Shown one piece after another: positions 43,586-52,761 of a stretch of DNA of 64,000 nt. Position 1 is the first letter of the stretch. The number at the start of each line of letters is the position of its first letter. The notes beneath the pieces are model-generated. The model made no database searches and was not told the origin of the DNA. It saw nothing but the letters and a program-made list of their open reading frames with translations. Made by a program: the position numbers and the translations under genes. Source of the DNA: Sphingomonas trueperi (GTDB lineage: Bacteria; Pseudomonadota; Alphaproteobacteria; Sphingomonadales; Sphingomonadaceae); contig NZ_JAATJB010000013.1 of NCBI RefSeq assembly GCF_011927635.1, positions 1-64,000 on the forward strand, in the 5' to 3' direction.

Positions 43586-44638
43586 ATGCCGTTGATTGCT
43601 GTACTGCCGGGTGACGGGATCGGCCCCGAGGTCACGCGCGAGGCGCGCCGGGTGCTCGAGGCGCTGGATCTCGGCCTCAGCTTCGAGGAAGCGCCGGTCG
43701 GCGGCGCCGGCTATCTCGCCGCTGGACACCCGCTCCCGGACGACACGCTGGCGCTCGCCAAGCGCGCCGATGCCGTACTGTTCGGCGCGATCGGCGATCC
43801 CCGCTTCGAGAAGCTGGAGCGCCACCTGCGCCCGGAAGCCGCGCTGCTCGGTATCCGCAAGGCGCTGGGCCTGTTCGCCAATCTCCGCCCGGCCACCCTG
43901 TTCCCCGGCCTGGAAGATGCTTCGCCGCTCAAGCCCGAGGTGGTGAACGGGCTCGACATCGTCATCGTCCGCGAGCTGATCGGCGACATCTATTTCGGCG
44001 AGAAGGGCCATCGCACCACGCCCGACGGCCTGCGCCAGGGCTATGACGTGATGAGCTATGACGAGGCGGAAGTGACGCGGATCGCCCGCGTCGGCTTCGA
44101 AATGGCCAAGCGCCGCCGCAGGAAGCTCTGCTCGGTCGACAAGGCCAACGTGCTCGAAACCTCGCAGCTGTGGCGCGACGTCGTCACCGCGATGGCGGCC
44201 GACTATCCCGAGGTCGAGCTGACGCACATGTATGTCGACAATGCCGCGATGCAGCTGGTGCGCGCGCCGGCAGCATTCGACGTGATCGTCACCGGCAATC
44301 TGTTCGGCGACATCCTCAGCGATCAGGCGAGCATGTGCGCCGGTTCGATCGGCATGCTGCCCTCGGCGTCGCTCGCCGCCTGGTCCGGCGCGAACGGCAT
44401 GTACGAGCCGATCCACGGCAGCGCGCCGGACATCGCCGGGCAGGGCAAGGCTAATCCTTGCGCGGCCATCCTGTCCGCGGCCATGCTGCTGCGGCACTCG
44501 CTGAGCGACGAAGCCTCGGCGCAACGAATCGAAAAAGCGGTTGCCGCAGCGCTCGCCAAGGGCGCCCGGACGGCCGATCTCGGGGGCAATCTTTCAACGT
44601 CCGCGATGGGGGACGCGGTGCTGCTGGAGCTTCAGTGA
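43586..44638 (+). CDS. leuB: 3-isopropylmalate dehydrogenase LeuB
   Basis: 350 aa. It converts 3-isopropylmalate to 2-oxo-4-methyl-pentanoate with NAD+ in leucine synthesis. Signatures: LPGDGIGPEV at the N-terminus, LLGIRKALGLFANLRPA, the IDH/IMDH signature NLFGDILSDQASMCAGSIG and EPIHGSAPDIAGQGKANP (NAD site). The ATG at 43586 gives the usual N-terminus; an upstream GTG (43574) is in frame. The stop overlaps the next gene's GTG. Confidence 0.95.
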   Translation: MPLIAVLPGDGIGPEVTREARRVLEALDLGLSFEEAPVGGAGYLAAGHPLPDDTLALAKRADAVLFGAIGDPRFEKLERHLRPEAALLGIRKALGLFANLRPATLFPGLEDASPLKPEVVNGLDIVIVRELIGDIYFGEKGHRTTPDGLRQGYDVMSYDEAEVTRIARVGFEMAKRRRRKLCSVDKANVLETSQLWRDVVTAMAADYPEVELTHMYVDNAAMQLVRAPAAFDVIVTGNLFGDILSDQASMCAGSIGMLPSASLAAWSGANGMYEPIHGSAPDIAGQGKANPCAAILSAAMLLRHSLSDEASAQRIEKAVAAALAKGARTADLGGNLSTSAMGDAVLLELQ

Positions 44639-45735
44639 GCGATACTCTGCTCGAACTTGCGGTCGTTATCCCCACCTTTAACGAACGCGCCAATGTTCCC
44701 CTCCTGATCGCCAAGCTGGACGCGGCCCTTGCCGGCCGCGCCTGGGAAGCGATCTTCGTCGACGACGACAGCCCCGACGGGACCGCCGATGCCGCGCGCG
44801 CCATCGGCCGGGAGGATCCGCGCGTGCGCGTGATCCAGCGGATCGGGCGGCGCGGCCTCTCCTCGGCGTGTATCGAAGGCATGTGCGCTACGGCGGCGCC
44901 CTGCGTGGCGGTGATCGACGGCGACCTGCAGCATGACGAGACGCTGCTGCCCAAGATGCTCGACGCGCTGCAGGCCGATGCGAGCCTCGACGTGGTGATC
45001 GGCTCGCGCTTCTGCGAGGGCGGCTGCACCGGCGAGTGGGACAGCGAGCGCGTCGCCAAATCGGCGTTCGCGACCAAGCTGTCGCGCCAGGTGCTGAAGG
45101 CGGACCTGACCGATCCGATGAGCGGCTTCTTCATGATCCGCAGCGAGATCGCGCGCGGGCTGGTGCCGGTGCTGTCCGGCATCGGCTTCAAGATCCTGCT
45201 CGACATCATGACCGCGAGTCCAAGGCCGCTGCGTTTCCGCGAGTTGCCCTACACCTTCCGGGTCCGCACCGAGGGCGAGAGCAAGCTCGATTACGTCGTG
45301 GCGATGGAATATCTGATCGCACTGTACGACCGGATGTTCGGCAAGGTCGTGCCGGTGCGCTTCGCGATGTTCTCGGCGATCGGCGCGATCGGCGCGGCGG
45401 TGCATCTCGCGGTGCTGTTCCTGCTGTTCCGGATGGGCGGGCTGCCCTTCGTCACCGGCACCATCGTCGCGACGATCGTGGCGATGACCTTCAACTATCT
45501 GCTCAACAACGCGCTGACCTATCGCGAACGGCGGCTGAAGGGCGCGGCGCTGCTGGGCGGCTGGGTGAGCTTCTGCCTGGTCTGCGCGGTGGGGGCGGCG
45601 GCCAATGTCGGGCTCGCGGCCTTCCTCCACAATGTCCAGCATGGCGACTGGCGGCTGTCCGCGCTGGCCGGGATCGCGGTGGCGGCGGTGTGGAATTTCG
45701 CGCTGTCGTCGCGGTTTGTTTGGGGGCGGTATTGA
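44635..45735 (+). CDS. Polyprenol-phosphate glycosyltransferase with GtrA domain
   Basis: 366 aa; GTG start at 44635 overlapping the leuB stop. A GT2 (DPM1-like) catalytic domain (about 1-235) with VVIPTFNERANV, the metal/nucleotide sites VDDDSPDG (about 43-50) and DGDLQHDE, and PMSGFFMIR. A GtrA membrane domain with four helices follows (FAMFSAIGAIGAAVHLAVLFL, NYLLNNALTYR, VWNFALSSRFVWG). It should make polyprenyl-phosphate mannose (or glucose) from the nucleotide sugar. A protein O-mannosyltransferase gene 1.3 kb downstream is a likely user of the product. Confidence 0.87.
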   Translation: MSDTLLELAVVIPTFNERANVPLLIAKLDAALAGRAWEAIFVDDDSPDGTADAARAIGREDPRVRVIQRIGRRGLSSACIEGMCATAAPCVAVIDGDLQHDETLLPKMLDALQADASLDVVIGSRFCEGGCTGEWDSERVAKSAFATKLSRQVLKADLTDPMSGFFMIRSEIARGLVPVLSGIGFKILLDIMTASPRPLRFRELPYTFRVRTEGESKLDYVVAMEYLIALYDRMFGKVVPVRFAMFSAIGAIGAAVHLAVLFLLFRMGGLPFVTGTIVATIVAMTFNYLLNNALTYRERRLKGAALLGGWVSFCLVCAVGAAANVGLAAFLHNVQHGDWRLSALAGIAVAAVWNFALSSRFVWGRY

Positions 45736-45755
45736 GTCCGGACTAGCTACTAGCC

Positions 45756-45847
45756 CCCCTCCTTGGAGGAGGGGTTGGGGGTGGAGGGATTCCAGAACGT
45801 TGGTTGGTCTATGTGAAACACAGCCCCTCCCCTGAAGGGGAGGGGCT
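45756..45847. repeat. GC-rich paired hairpin repeat between convergent genes
   Basis: Hairpin 1: CCCCTCC-TTGGA-GGAGGGG (45756-45774), followed by TTGGGGGTGGAGGG. Hairpin 2: AGCCCCTCCCC-TGAA-GGGGAGGGGCT (45822-45847). It is related to the CCCCTCCC...GGGAGGGG units at 58944-59042 and 60421-60493. Its place between two convergent stops suits bidirectional termination. Confidence 0.7.
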
Positions 45848-45859
45848 CAAGTTCGTGTA

Positions 45860-46975
45860 TTACACCAGCTCGGCCAGCGCTGCCGGGCTGAAGCCCTTCA
45901 GTTCCTGGCCCGCGCCCGCCCGGACTTTCTTCGCCCAGTCCGGATTGCTGATCAGCGCGCGGCCGACCGCGATCAGGTCGAATTCGTCGCGCTCCATCCG
46001 CTCGACCAGCTTGTCGAGGTCGCTGTGCTGCGAGGTTTCGCCGCCGAACGCCGCGATGAATTCGCCCGACAGGCCGACCGAGCCGACGCTGATCGTCGCG
46101 GCACCGGTGAGCTTCTTCGCCCAGCCGGCGAAGTTGAGGCCGTTCTCGCCGTCGATCTCGGGGAACTCGGGCTCCCAGAAGCGGCGCTGCGAGCAGTGCA
46201 GCACGTCCGCGCCGGCATCGACCAGCGGCTGCAGCCAGGCGGCCATCTCGTCCGGGGTGGTGGCGAGACGGGCGCTATAGTCCTGCTGCTTCCACTGGCT
46301 GAGGCGCAGGATCACGGGCATGTCTGGGCCCACCGCCGCGCGCACCGCCTTGACCACCTCCACCGCGAAGCGCGAACGCTCGGGCAGGGTTGCGCCGCCA
46401 TAGCCGTCCTCGCGGGTGTTGGTGCCGGCCCAGAAGAACTGGTCGATCAGATAGCCATGCGCGCCGTGGATCTCGACCGTGTCGAAGCCGAGCCGCTTGG
46501 CATCGGCCGCGGCCTTGGCGAAGGCGGCGATCGTCGCCTCGATGTCCTGCTCGGTCATCGCCACGCCCCGCGGCTTGCCCGGCGCGACGACGCCCGAGGG
46601 GCTTTCGACGTCGACCGCGGGCACCCAGTCGGTCTGGGCCCTGGTCGAGCCGGTGTGCCAGATCTGTGGCGCCATCTTGCCGCCCGCGGCATGGACCGCC
46701 TCGATCACCGTCTTCCAGCCGGCAAGGGCTGCATCGCCATGGAAGAAGGGGATGCCCGGATGGTTGCGGGAGGCCGGACGGTCGATCACCGTGCCTTCAG
46801 AAAGGATCAGGCCGACATCGCCCTCGGCACGGCGGCGGTAATAGGCGGCGTTGGCCGCACCGGGGATGCCCTCGGGCGCGAAGGTTCGCGTCATCGGCGC
46901 CATCACGATCCGGTTGGGCAGATCGAGCGACTTGATGCGGAACGGACGGAAGAGGACGTCGGTCGACGCGGTCAT
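45860..46975 (-). CDS. Old-yellow-enzyme family NADH:flavin oxidoreductase
   Basis: 371 aa FMN enzyme. TIM-barrel motifs: NRIVMAPMTRTFA, the tail-binding and proton-donor region EIHGAHGYLIDQFF, TNTREDGYGG, and the phosphate site SVGSVGLSGEF with VGRALISNPDW. OYE enzymes reduce activated C=C bonds, nitro groups or xenobiotics with NAD(P)H. No neighbouring regulator is evident. It lies downstream of the O-mannosyltransferase gene on the same strand with an 84-bp gap, and ends at a hairpin repeat. Confidence 0.9.
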   Translation of the reverse strand: MTASTDVLFRPFRIKSLDLPNRIVMAPMTRTFAPEGIPGAANAAYYRRRAEGDVGLILSEGTVIDRPASRNHPGIPFFHGDAALAGWKTVIEAVHAAGGKMAPQIWHTGSTRAQTDWVPAVDVESPSGVVAPGKPRGVAMTEQDIEATIAAFAKAAADAKRLGFDTVEIHGAHGYLIDQFFWAGTNTREDGYGGATLPERSRFAVEVVKAVRAAVGPDMPVILRLSQWKQQDYSARLATTPDEMAAWLQPLVDAGADVLHCSQRRFWEPEFPEIDGENGLNFAGWAKKLTGAATISVGSVGLSGEFIAAFGGETSQHSDLDKLVERMERDEFDLIAVGRALISNPDWAKKVRAGAGQELKGFSPAALAELV

Positions 46976-47059
46976 GGGGGCTCCGTTGCGGTTTGAAACT
47001 GATGTGAAGCTAGCGACTGCCGCGCACCGTTCAAGATGGCCGTGCGGCCGCGCAACAAT

Positions 47060-48364
47060 TTACCGCCAGCTCGGGAGCCACATCCAGTAGGTGTAACTCT
47101 GGGTGTCATGGAGCGGCGCGGCAGAGAGGATCGGGTAGAAATAGCCGAAGCAGACCAGCGCCAGTGCCAGATACCATTCCTCCCAGCCCTTGGCGCGCAG
47201 CCGGTCGAACTGGTGGAAGGTCACCGGCAGCAGCATGCACAGGAAGAGTGCCGAAAGGTGGTAGTAATAATAGAAGCCCAGCGACTTGGGGATGATCGCG
47301 AAGATCGCCACCGAAAAGGTCCAGAGCAGCGCGAGCGCCAGGGGGCGCCACGCCTTGGTGCGAAACCACAGGACATAGCTGGCGAGCACCGCGATCAGGC
47401 CGCCCCACATGATCACCGGGTTGCCGATCAGCAGTACGCCGCGCTGGGCGCCGTGATCCCATTCGTAGAAGAACCAGATCGGCCGCAGCATCAGCGGCCA
47501 ACTCCACCATTCGGACTGGTAATTGTGGTGGGGAAGCACCTGAGTCTGCGCCGCGTACATCTCGCGCTGGAGGTGGAGCAGCCCGCGCAGGCCGTCGGTC
47601 GCGCCGGTCAGGTAGAAGAAGGTGGGTGCGAAGGTGGCGAAATAGACGGGGATGCTGATCGCGCCGAGCAGGACGAGCGCCGCCAGCGTCGACAGCCCCT
47701 GCCAGTGCGGCTGGTCGCCCGAGAAGAACGCGGCGGCGATCGGGCGGCGGGCGCGGCGGGTGTCGCGCAACCGGACGGCGATTAGCGCCAGTCCGAACAC
47801 GGCGATGTAGGGCGCCGCCGCCCATTTGACGGCGGTGGCGAGGCCCAGCAGCGCGGCGCCGGCGCACCAGCGCCAACGCACCTGCCCGCGGGTGCCGTGC
47901 ATTGCCCAGAGCAGGAACACCATGCCCCATAGCAGGAAGGCGCCGAGGAACACGTCGAGCATCGCGGTGCGCGCCTGGACAAACAGGCTCTGGTCGAGCA
48001 TCGCCAGCACCGCGCCGGTCACCGCCACGCGCATCCGCCCGCGCATCAGGATCCAGAGGAAGGCGAAGATGCCGAGCACCGTGGCGGTGCCCGCCAGCGT
48101 CGGCATCAGCCGCCAGCCGAACGGATTGTCGCCGAGCAGGTCCATCCCTGCGCCGATCAGTTCCTTGCCGAGCAGCGGATGCTCGGTGTTGCGCGGACTC
48201 GAGAGCTCGATCAGCGACTTGGCGGCGGGGACATAATGGACCTCGTCGAACATGATCTGACCCGGCTGGTCGATGTGCAGCGTGAACAGCAGCTGCGCGG
48301 CAAGGCCGAGGAGGAGGGCGACGAGCCCGGGACGGGTGGCGAGAGCCGATGGGCGGAGACGCAT
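47060..48364 (-). CDS. Protein O-mannosyltransferase (PMT/GT39 family)
   Basis: 434 aa multi-spanning membrane enzyme. The first lumenal-type loop has the catalytic DE pair (IMFDEVHYVPAAKSL, about 38-52), followed by STEHPLLGK-type sequence (RNTEHPLLGKELIG) and a second loop with QVLPHHNYQSEWWSWPLM. Bacterial PMTs move mannose from polyprenyl phosphate to Ser/Thr of exported proteins. The nearby GT2-GtrA gene could supply the lipid-linked sugar. It is divergent from metZ. Specificity for mannose is a family-based inference. Confidence 0.87.
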   Translation of the reverse strand: MRLRPSALATRPGLVALLLGLAAQLLFTLHIDQPGQIMFDEVHYVPAAKSLIELSSPRNTEHPLLGKELIGAGMDLLGDNPFGWRLMPTLAGTATVLGIFAFLWILMRGRMRVAVTGAVLAMLDQSLFVQARTAMLDVFLGAFLLWGMVFLLWAMHGTRGQVRWRWCAGAALLGLATAVKWAAAPYIAVFGLALIAVRLRDTRRARRPIAAAFFSGDQPHWQGLSTLAALVLLGAISIPVYFATFAPTFFYLTGATDGLRGLLHLQREMYAAQTQVLPHHNYQSEWWSWPLMLRPIWFFYEWDHGAQRGVLLIGNPVIMWGGLIAVLASYVLWFRTKAWRPLALALLWTFSVAIFAIIPKSLGFYYYYHLSALFLCMLLPVTFHQFDRLRAKGWEEWYLALALVCFGYFYPILSAAPLHDTQSYTYWMWLPSWR

Positions 48365-48482
48365 GGGGCAGGCCTAGCCGAGGCGCGCGCCGAGCGGAAT
48401 AGGGCAGGTCCTCCCCGTCCCGGAGAAGGATCTTGGTGCTAAAGGTTGACGCGCCGCCCCCAAGCGCCGCAAAGCAGCGCCC

Positions 48483-49691
48483 ATGAAGCGTCGTACCGGA
48501 CAGGATCCCAGCGTCACCCGCAATTGGAAGCCCGCGACTCAGGCGGTGCGCGGCGGCACCGCGCGCTCCGAGTTCGGCGAGACCAGCGAGGCGCTGTTCC
48601 TCACCTCGGGCTATGCCTATGATTGCGCAGGCGATGCCGCCGCGCGCTTCGCCGGCGAACAGGCGGGCATGACCTATTCGCGCCTGCAGAACCCGACGGT
48701 GGAGATGCTCGAGCAGCGCATCGCCCTGCTCGAAGGCGCGGAGGCGTGCCGCACCATGGCGACCGGCATGGCGGCGATGACCGCGGCGCTCCTCTGTCAG
48801 GTGAGCCAGGGCGACCATATCGTCCAGGGCCGCGCCGCCTTCGGCTCGTGCCGCTGGCTGACCGACAGCCTGCTGCCGCGTTTCGGCGTGACCACCACGA
48901 CGATCGACGCGCGCGATCCGCAGCAGTTCGAGGACGCGATCCGTCCGAACACCAAGCTCTTCTTCTTCGAGACGCCCGCCAACCCGACCATGGACGTGGT
49001 GGACCTCGAAGCCGTCTGCGCGATCGCCCGCAAGCACGGCATCGTCACCGTCGTCGACAATGCCTTCGCGACGCCCGCGCTCCAGCGGCCGATCGACTTC
49101 GGCGCCGACGTGGTCGCCTATTCCGCCACCAAGATGATGGACGGGCAGGGCCGCGTGCTCGCCGGCGCGGTCTGCGGGTCCGAGGACTTCATCATCAACA
49201 CGCTGCTGCCCTTCACCCGCAACACCGGGCCGACGCTGAGCGCGTTCAACGCCTGGGTGGTGCTGAAGGGGCTGGAGACGCTGGACCTGCGCATCCGCCG
49301 CCAGAGCGAGAATGCGGTGAAGGTCGGCACCTTCCTCGAGCAGCGCGTGCCCCGCGTGAACTTCCCGGCGCTCCCCAGCCATCCGCAGCACGCGCTGTTC
49401 ATGCGCCAGATGGCGGCGGCCGGCCCGATCTTCAGCTTCGAAGTCGATGGCGGCCGCGCCCAGGCGCACGCGCTGCTCGACGGGCTGGAGCTGATCGACA
49501 TCTCCAACAATATCGGCGACTCGCGCTCGCTGATGACGCATCCGTCCTCGACCACCCATTCGGGCCTCGCCGAGGAAAAGCGGCTGGAGATGGGCATCAC
49601 CGAAGGCATGATCCGCATCAATGTCGGTCTCGAAGACGCCGATGACCTGATCGCCGATCTCGATCAGGCGCTGCGAGGCGCCGGACTGTGA
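48483..49691 (+). CDS. metZ: O-succinylhomoserine sulfhydrylase MetZ
   Basis: 402 aa PLP enzyme of the Cys/Met metabolism family. It makes homocysteine from O-succinylhomoserine and sulfide. Signatures: YSRLQNPTVEMLEQR, TGMAAMTAAL, ETPANPTMDVVDL, PLP-Lys217 in YSATKMMDGQG, and THSGLAEEKR at the C-terminus. The upstream 118 bp contain a TTGACG at 48447-48452 but no riboswitch I can recognise. The stop overlaps the apaG start, so the pair is an operon. Confidence 0.93.
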   Translation: MKRRTGQDPSVTRNWKPATQAVRGGTARSEFGETSEALFLTSGYAYDCAGDAAARFAGEQAGMTYSRLQNPTVEMLEQRIALLEGAEACRTMATGMAAMTAALLCQVSQGDHIVQGRAAFGSCRWLTDSLLPRFGVTTTTIDARDPQQFEDAIRPNTKLFFFETPANPTMDVVDLEAVCAIARKHGIVTVVDNAFATPALQRPIDFGADVVAYSATKMMDGQGRVLAGAVCGSEDFIINTLLPFTRNTGPTLSAFNAWVVLKGLETLDLRIRRQSENAVKVGTFLEQRVPRVNFPALPSHPQHALFMRQMAAAGPIFSFEVDGGRAQAHALLDGLELIDISNNIGDSRSLMTHPSSTTHSGLAEEKRLEMGITEGMIRINVGLEDADDLIADLDQALRGAGL

Positions 49692-50092
49692 AGGCGCTCT
49701 TCACCGACGTGGCGACGACGCGCGGCGTGGTCGTCCGCGTTTCGGTGTCGTATCTGCCCGAACAATCCGAGCCGCGTCGCGGCCGCTGGTTCTGGGCCTA
49801 TCACATCCGGATCGAGAATGAGGGCCCGGTGGCGGTGCAACTGCTCACCCGTCACTGGATCATCACCGACGGGCGCGGCTTGCGCCACACGGTGGAGGGC
49901 GAGGGCGTGATCGGCGAACAGCCGATGATCGCGCCCGGCGGCAGCTTCGACTATGTTTCGGGGTGCCCGCTCTCGACGCCGACGGGGTCGATGCAGGGCA
50001 GCTACCACATGATCGACGAGGACGGCGACGCGTTCGACGTGACCATCCCGCGTTTCGCGCTGGTCGCACCGGCGGTGGCGGGCGAACAGTGA
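49688..50092 (+). CDS. apaG: ApaG (DUF525) protein
   Basis: 134 aa; GTG start overlapping the metZ stop. A single fibronectin-like beta-sandwich: VVVRVSVSYLPEQSEP, WAYHIRIENEGPVAVQLLTR, the GVIGEQPMIAPGGSFDYVSG segment and GSMQGSYHM. These match ApaG closely (length about 125-135 aa). The function is not settled; it is associated with cobalt/magnesium resistance and diadenosine tetraphosphate phenotypes in enterobacteria. A LysR-type gene follows with a four-base overlap. Confidence 0.93.
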   Translation: MKALFTDVATTRGVVVRVSVSYLPEQSEPRRGRWFWAYHIRIENEGPVAVQLLTRHWIITDGRGLRHTVEGEGVIGEQPMIAPGGSFDYVSGCPLSTPTGSMQGSYHMIDEDGDAFDVTIPRFALVAPAVAGEQ

Positions 50093-50883
50093 AGCGTACC
50101 CATCTTCCCCTGAACGGCATGCGCGTGCTCGACGCCGCCGCGCGCCATCTGTCCTTCACCCGCGCCGCGGACGAGCTGGCGGTGACCCCCGCCGCCGTCG
50201 GCCAGCAGATTCGCGCGCTGGAGGATACCCTCGGCGTCGTGCTGTTCCGTCGCACCACTAAAGGTCTGGAACTCACCCCCGAGGCGGAAAGCGGGCTTAC
50301 CGCGCTGCGCAACGGCTTCCTCCAGTTCGAGGAAGCGGTGCGCGCGATGCAGGCGGGGCAATCCTCCAAGTCGCTGACCATCGCCGCGCCGCGCGACCTG
50401 ACCGCCAAATGGCTGATGCCGCGGCTCTCTGACATCGCCCGCGCCGATCCCGACCTGCGCTTCGTGCTGGTCCCGGCCGACGACGCGCTCGACTTCACCG
50501 AGGCCAATCTCGACCTGGCGATCCGCTGGGGCGAGGGGCCCGGCGAGCATGAGGGTGAGGCGCTGGAAAGCGACGGGATGGTCACGGTCGAGCGGCCCGG
50601 CGGCGGCAGCATCGACGTGCGGATTTCCTGGCCCGGCTGCATGGCCGAGGATGCCGGCTCGTTGGTCCGCGTTGCCGATGCCGGCCTCGCGATCGACGCG
50701 GCGGCGCAGGGGCTGGGCCGGGCGACCGTGCCCGAGCTACTGGCGCGCGCCGATATCGAGGGCGGCCGCGTCGCCGTCGTCGGCGAGCCCAAGGCGTCGC
50801 GGCTCGGTTATTGGCTGGTCGCGCCGCTGCCCCAATGGCGGCAGAAGAAGGTGCAGACGCTGGTCGAGGTGCTGGGCGGCTAG
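50089..50883 (+). CDS. LysR-family regulator, GcvA-like
   Basis: 264 aa; GTG start overlapping the apaG stop. The N-terminal helix-turn-helix (NGMRVLDAAARHLSFTRAAD and QQIRALEDTLGVVLFRRTT) is typical of GcvA/AmpR-type LysR proteins. The effector domain (about 90-264) is shorter than usual (most are about 200 residues), which could affect oligomerisation. Its place in the metZ-apaG operon makes sulfur metabolism a possible target. It converges on the ABC ATPase gene with a four-base overlap of the ends. Confidence 0.85.
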   Translation: MKRTHLPLNGMRVLDAAARHLSFTRAADELAVTPAAVGQQIRALEDTLGVVLFRRTTKGLELTPEAESGLTALRNGFLQFEEAVRAMQAGQSSKSLTIAAPRDLTAKWLMPRLSDIARADPDLRFVLVPADDALDFTEANLDLAIRWGEGPGEHEGEALESDGMVTVERPGGGSIDVRISWPGCMAEDAGSLVRVADAGLAIDAAAQGLGRATVPELLARADIEGGRVAVVGEPKASRLGYWLVAPLPQWRQKKVQTLVEVLGG

Positions 50884-51662
50884 GCGGTTTTGGTCCGCCC
50901 GATCGGCACCGGCAGCAGCCGGCCCTGATCGTCGCCGATCACCATCACTTCCACCCCGAAGGCGTCGCGCAGCGGCTGATGGGCGAGCGCGGTCTCGGCT
51001 GGCCCGAACGCCACCGTACGGCCGTCGCGGAGCAACAGCACGTCGTCCGCCGCGCGGGCAGCCTGGACCAGATCGTGGAGCACGATCACCACGCCCATGC
51101 CGGTGGCGGCCAGCCCGCGCAGGCGATCGAGCAGGTCCAGCTGGTGGACCGGGTCGAGGCTCGCCAGCGGCTCGTCGGCGAGCAACCATTGCGGCTGCCC
51201 CGCCAGCACCCGCGCGAGCAGCACGCGGGCGCGCTCTCCGCCGGAAAGTTGGGTGACCAGCCGATCGGCGAGCGGACCGATCGCGGTGGTCTCGATCGCC
51301 GTATCGATCGCCGCGAGATCCTCGGCGGAAAGGCCGGCGAAGGGGGCGCGGTGCGGCAGCCGACCGAGCGCGACCAGATCGGCGACGCGCAGATCCCAGT
51401 GCACCGTCGCTTCCTGCGGCAGATAGCCGATCCGGCGGGCACGCTCGCGTGGTTCCAGCCGGGCGAGCAGCTTGCCACCGAGCTTTACCTGCCCGGTATC
51501 GGGATCGAGCAGCCCGGCGAGCGTGCGCACCAGCGTCGACTTGCCCGAGCCGTTGGGGCCGAGGATCGCGGTGACCCTGCCGGGCCGCAGCACCGCGTCG
51601 ATCCCGTGCAGCACCCGCCGCTTGCCGAGGCTGACCGCAAGATCGGAAACGCTCAGTTCCAT
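50880..51662 (-). CDS. ABC ATPase of FecE/BtuD type
   Basis: 260 aa. Walker A GPNGSGKST (about 35-43), Q-loop YLPQEAT, signature LSGGERARVLLARVLA, Walker B LLADEPLASLD, H-loop VLHDL. It is the type found with FecCD permeases for siderophore, haem or cobalamin import. The permease gene overlaps its start by 10 bp. No binding protein or TonB receptor gene lies beside the pair, so the ligand cannot be assigned from context. Confidence 0.9.
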   Translation of the reverse strand: MELSVSDLAVSLGKRRVLHGIDAVLRPGRVTAILGPNGSGKSTLVRTLAGLLDPDTGQVKLGGKLLARLEPRERARRIGYLPQEATVHWDLRVADLVALGRLPHRAPFAGLSAEDLAAIDTAIETTAIGPLADRLVTQLSGGERARVLLARVLAGQPQWLLADEPLASLDPVHQLDLLDRLRGLAATGMGVVIVLHDLVQAARAADDVLLLRDGRTVAFGPAETALAHQPLRDAFGVEVMVIGDDQGRLLPVPIGRTKTA

Positions 51663-52624
51663 GTCGACCGCCGGAGCTTGAGGAGCAGCACGAAGAAGAA
51701 GGGGGTGCCGAGCAGCGCCATCGCGACGCCCAGGCGCACTTCGCTGGGGCCGGGGGAGAGCCGCACCAGGCTGTCCGCCGCCAGCAGCAGCGCCGCGCCG
51801 CCGAGCGCGCTGGGCAGCAGCAGCGCCGAGGGCCGGGCGCCGGTGAGCGGGCGGAGCAGATGGGGCACGATCAGTCCGACAAAGCCGACGATGCCGGTCA
51901 CCGCCACGCTCGCGCCCACTGCCAGCCCGGTGCCGAGCACGACGAGCAGCTGCGTCCGCTCCAACCGTAGGCCCATCGAGCGTGCGGCCGCTTCGCCCAG
52001 CGTCAGCGCGTCGAGTGCACGGCCGGTGAGGAACAGCAGCCCGCAGCCGATCGCGATGAACGGCAGGGCGAGTTGCACCTCGGCATAGCTGCGGTCGGTC
52101 AGCGCGCCCATGATCCAGTCGAGGATTTCGGCGGTGGCATAGGGATTGGGCGCGATCGATATCAGGAAGCTGGTCAGCGCCGCGCCCAGGCTGGCGAGCA
52201 CCGTGCCGGCGAGGATGAAGGCGACCGCACTCTCCGCCCGCCAGGCGAGCCCGGCGAGCAGCAGCATCGATCCGCACGCCGCCGCCATCGCGCAGCCGAA
52301 CAGGACGAGCGGCGCGCTGCTCCCTAGCAGCACGATCGCGGCAACCGCGCCTAGCGCCGCACTGGAGGAGACGCCGACCACCGCCGGATCGGCAAGCGGA
52401 TTGCGCAGAAAGCCCTGCAACACCGCGCCCGAGAGCCCCAGCGCCGCGCCGATCGCCAGGCCCAGGATCGCACGGGGCAGGCGCAGCTCGGCGATGATCC
52501 ACCAGCGCGGATCGGGGCTGAACCAGGCGCTGGGCGGCACCCAGAATTTGCCCGCCATCAGTGATCCGGCGAACAGCAGCGCGACCAGCAGCGCCAGCCC
52601 GCCATTGAGCGCGATCCGGCTCAT
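51653..52624 (-). CDS. FecCD-family ABC permease
   Basis: 323 aa with about ten membrane helices (LALLVALLFAGSLMAG, ILGLAIGAALGLSGAVLQGF). Family motifs: RLPRAILGLAIGAALGLSGA, NPLADPAVVGVSSSAALGA, MGLRLERTQL (ATPase contact), VAVTGIVGFVGLIVPHLLR. It pairs with the ATPase downstream. As no substrate-binding protein is seen, the system may share one encoded elsewhere. Divergent from an AraC-type gene. Confidence 0.9.
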   Translation of the reverse strand: MSRIALNGGLALLVALLFAGSLMAGKFWVPPSAWFSPDPRWWIIAELRLPRAILGLAIGAALGLSGAVLQGFLRNPLADPAVVGVSSSAALGAVAAIVLLGSSAPLVLFGCAMAAACGSMLLLAGLAWRAESAVAFILAGTVLASLGAALTSFLISIAPNPYATAEILDWIMGALTDRSYAEVQLALPFIAIGCGLLFLTGRALDALTLGEAAARSMGLRLERTQLLVVLGTGLAVGASVAVTGIVGFVGLIVPHLLRPLTGARPSALLLPSALGGAALLLAADSLVRLSPGPSEVRLGVAMALLGTPFFFVLLLKLRRSTWN

Positions 52625-52761
52625 GACGCGAAGCTCGCTCTTTGGCACGGGCGCGCTGCAGCAGAATGGGCGTGGGCGATCGGCATGGATGCGCCCATAG
52701 CATTTCGGTCGCGCGCGCCTATCGAAACCTTGCGGGACGCGTGCGCCTGCGACGGGGCGGT

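Noticed and set aside
48365..48482. A SAM-type riboswitch upstream of metZ
   Set aside because: The leader contains GGTGCTAAAGG and CAAAGCAGCG, but the order and pairing of SAM-II or SAM/SAH elements could not be matched.
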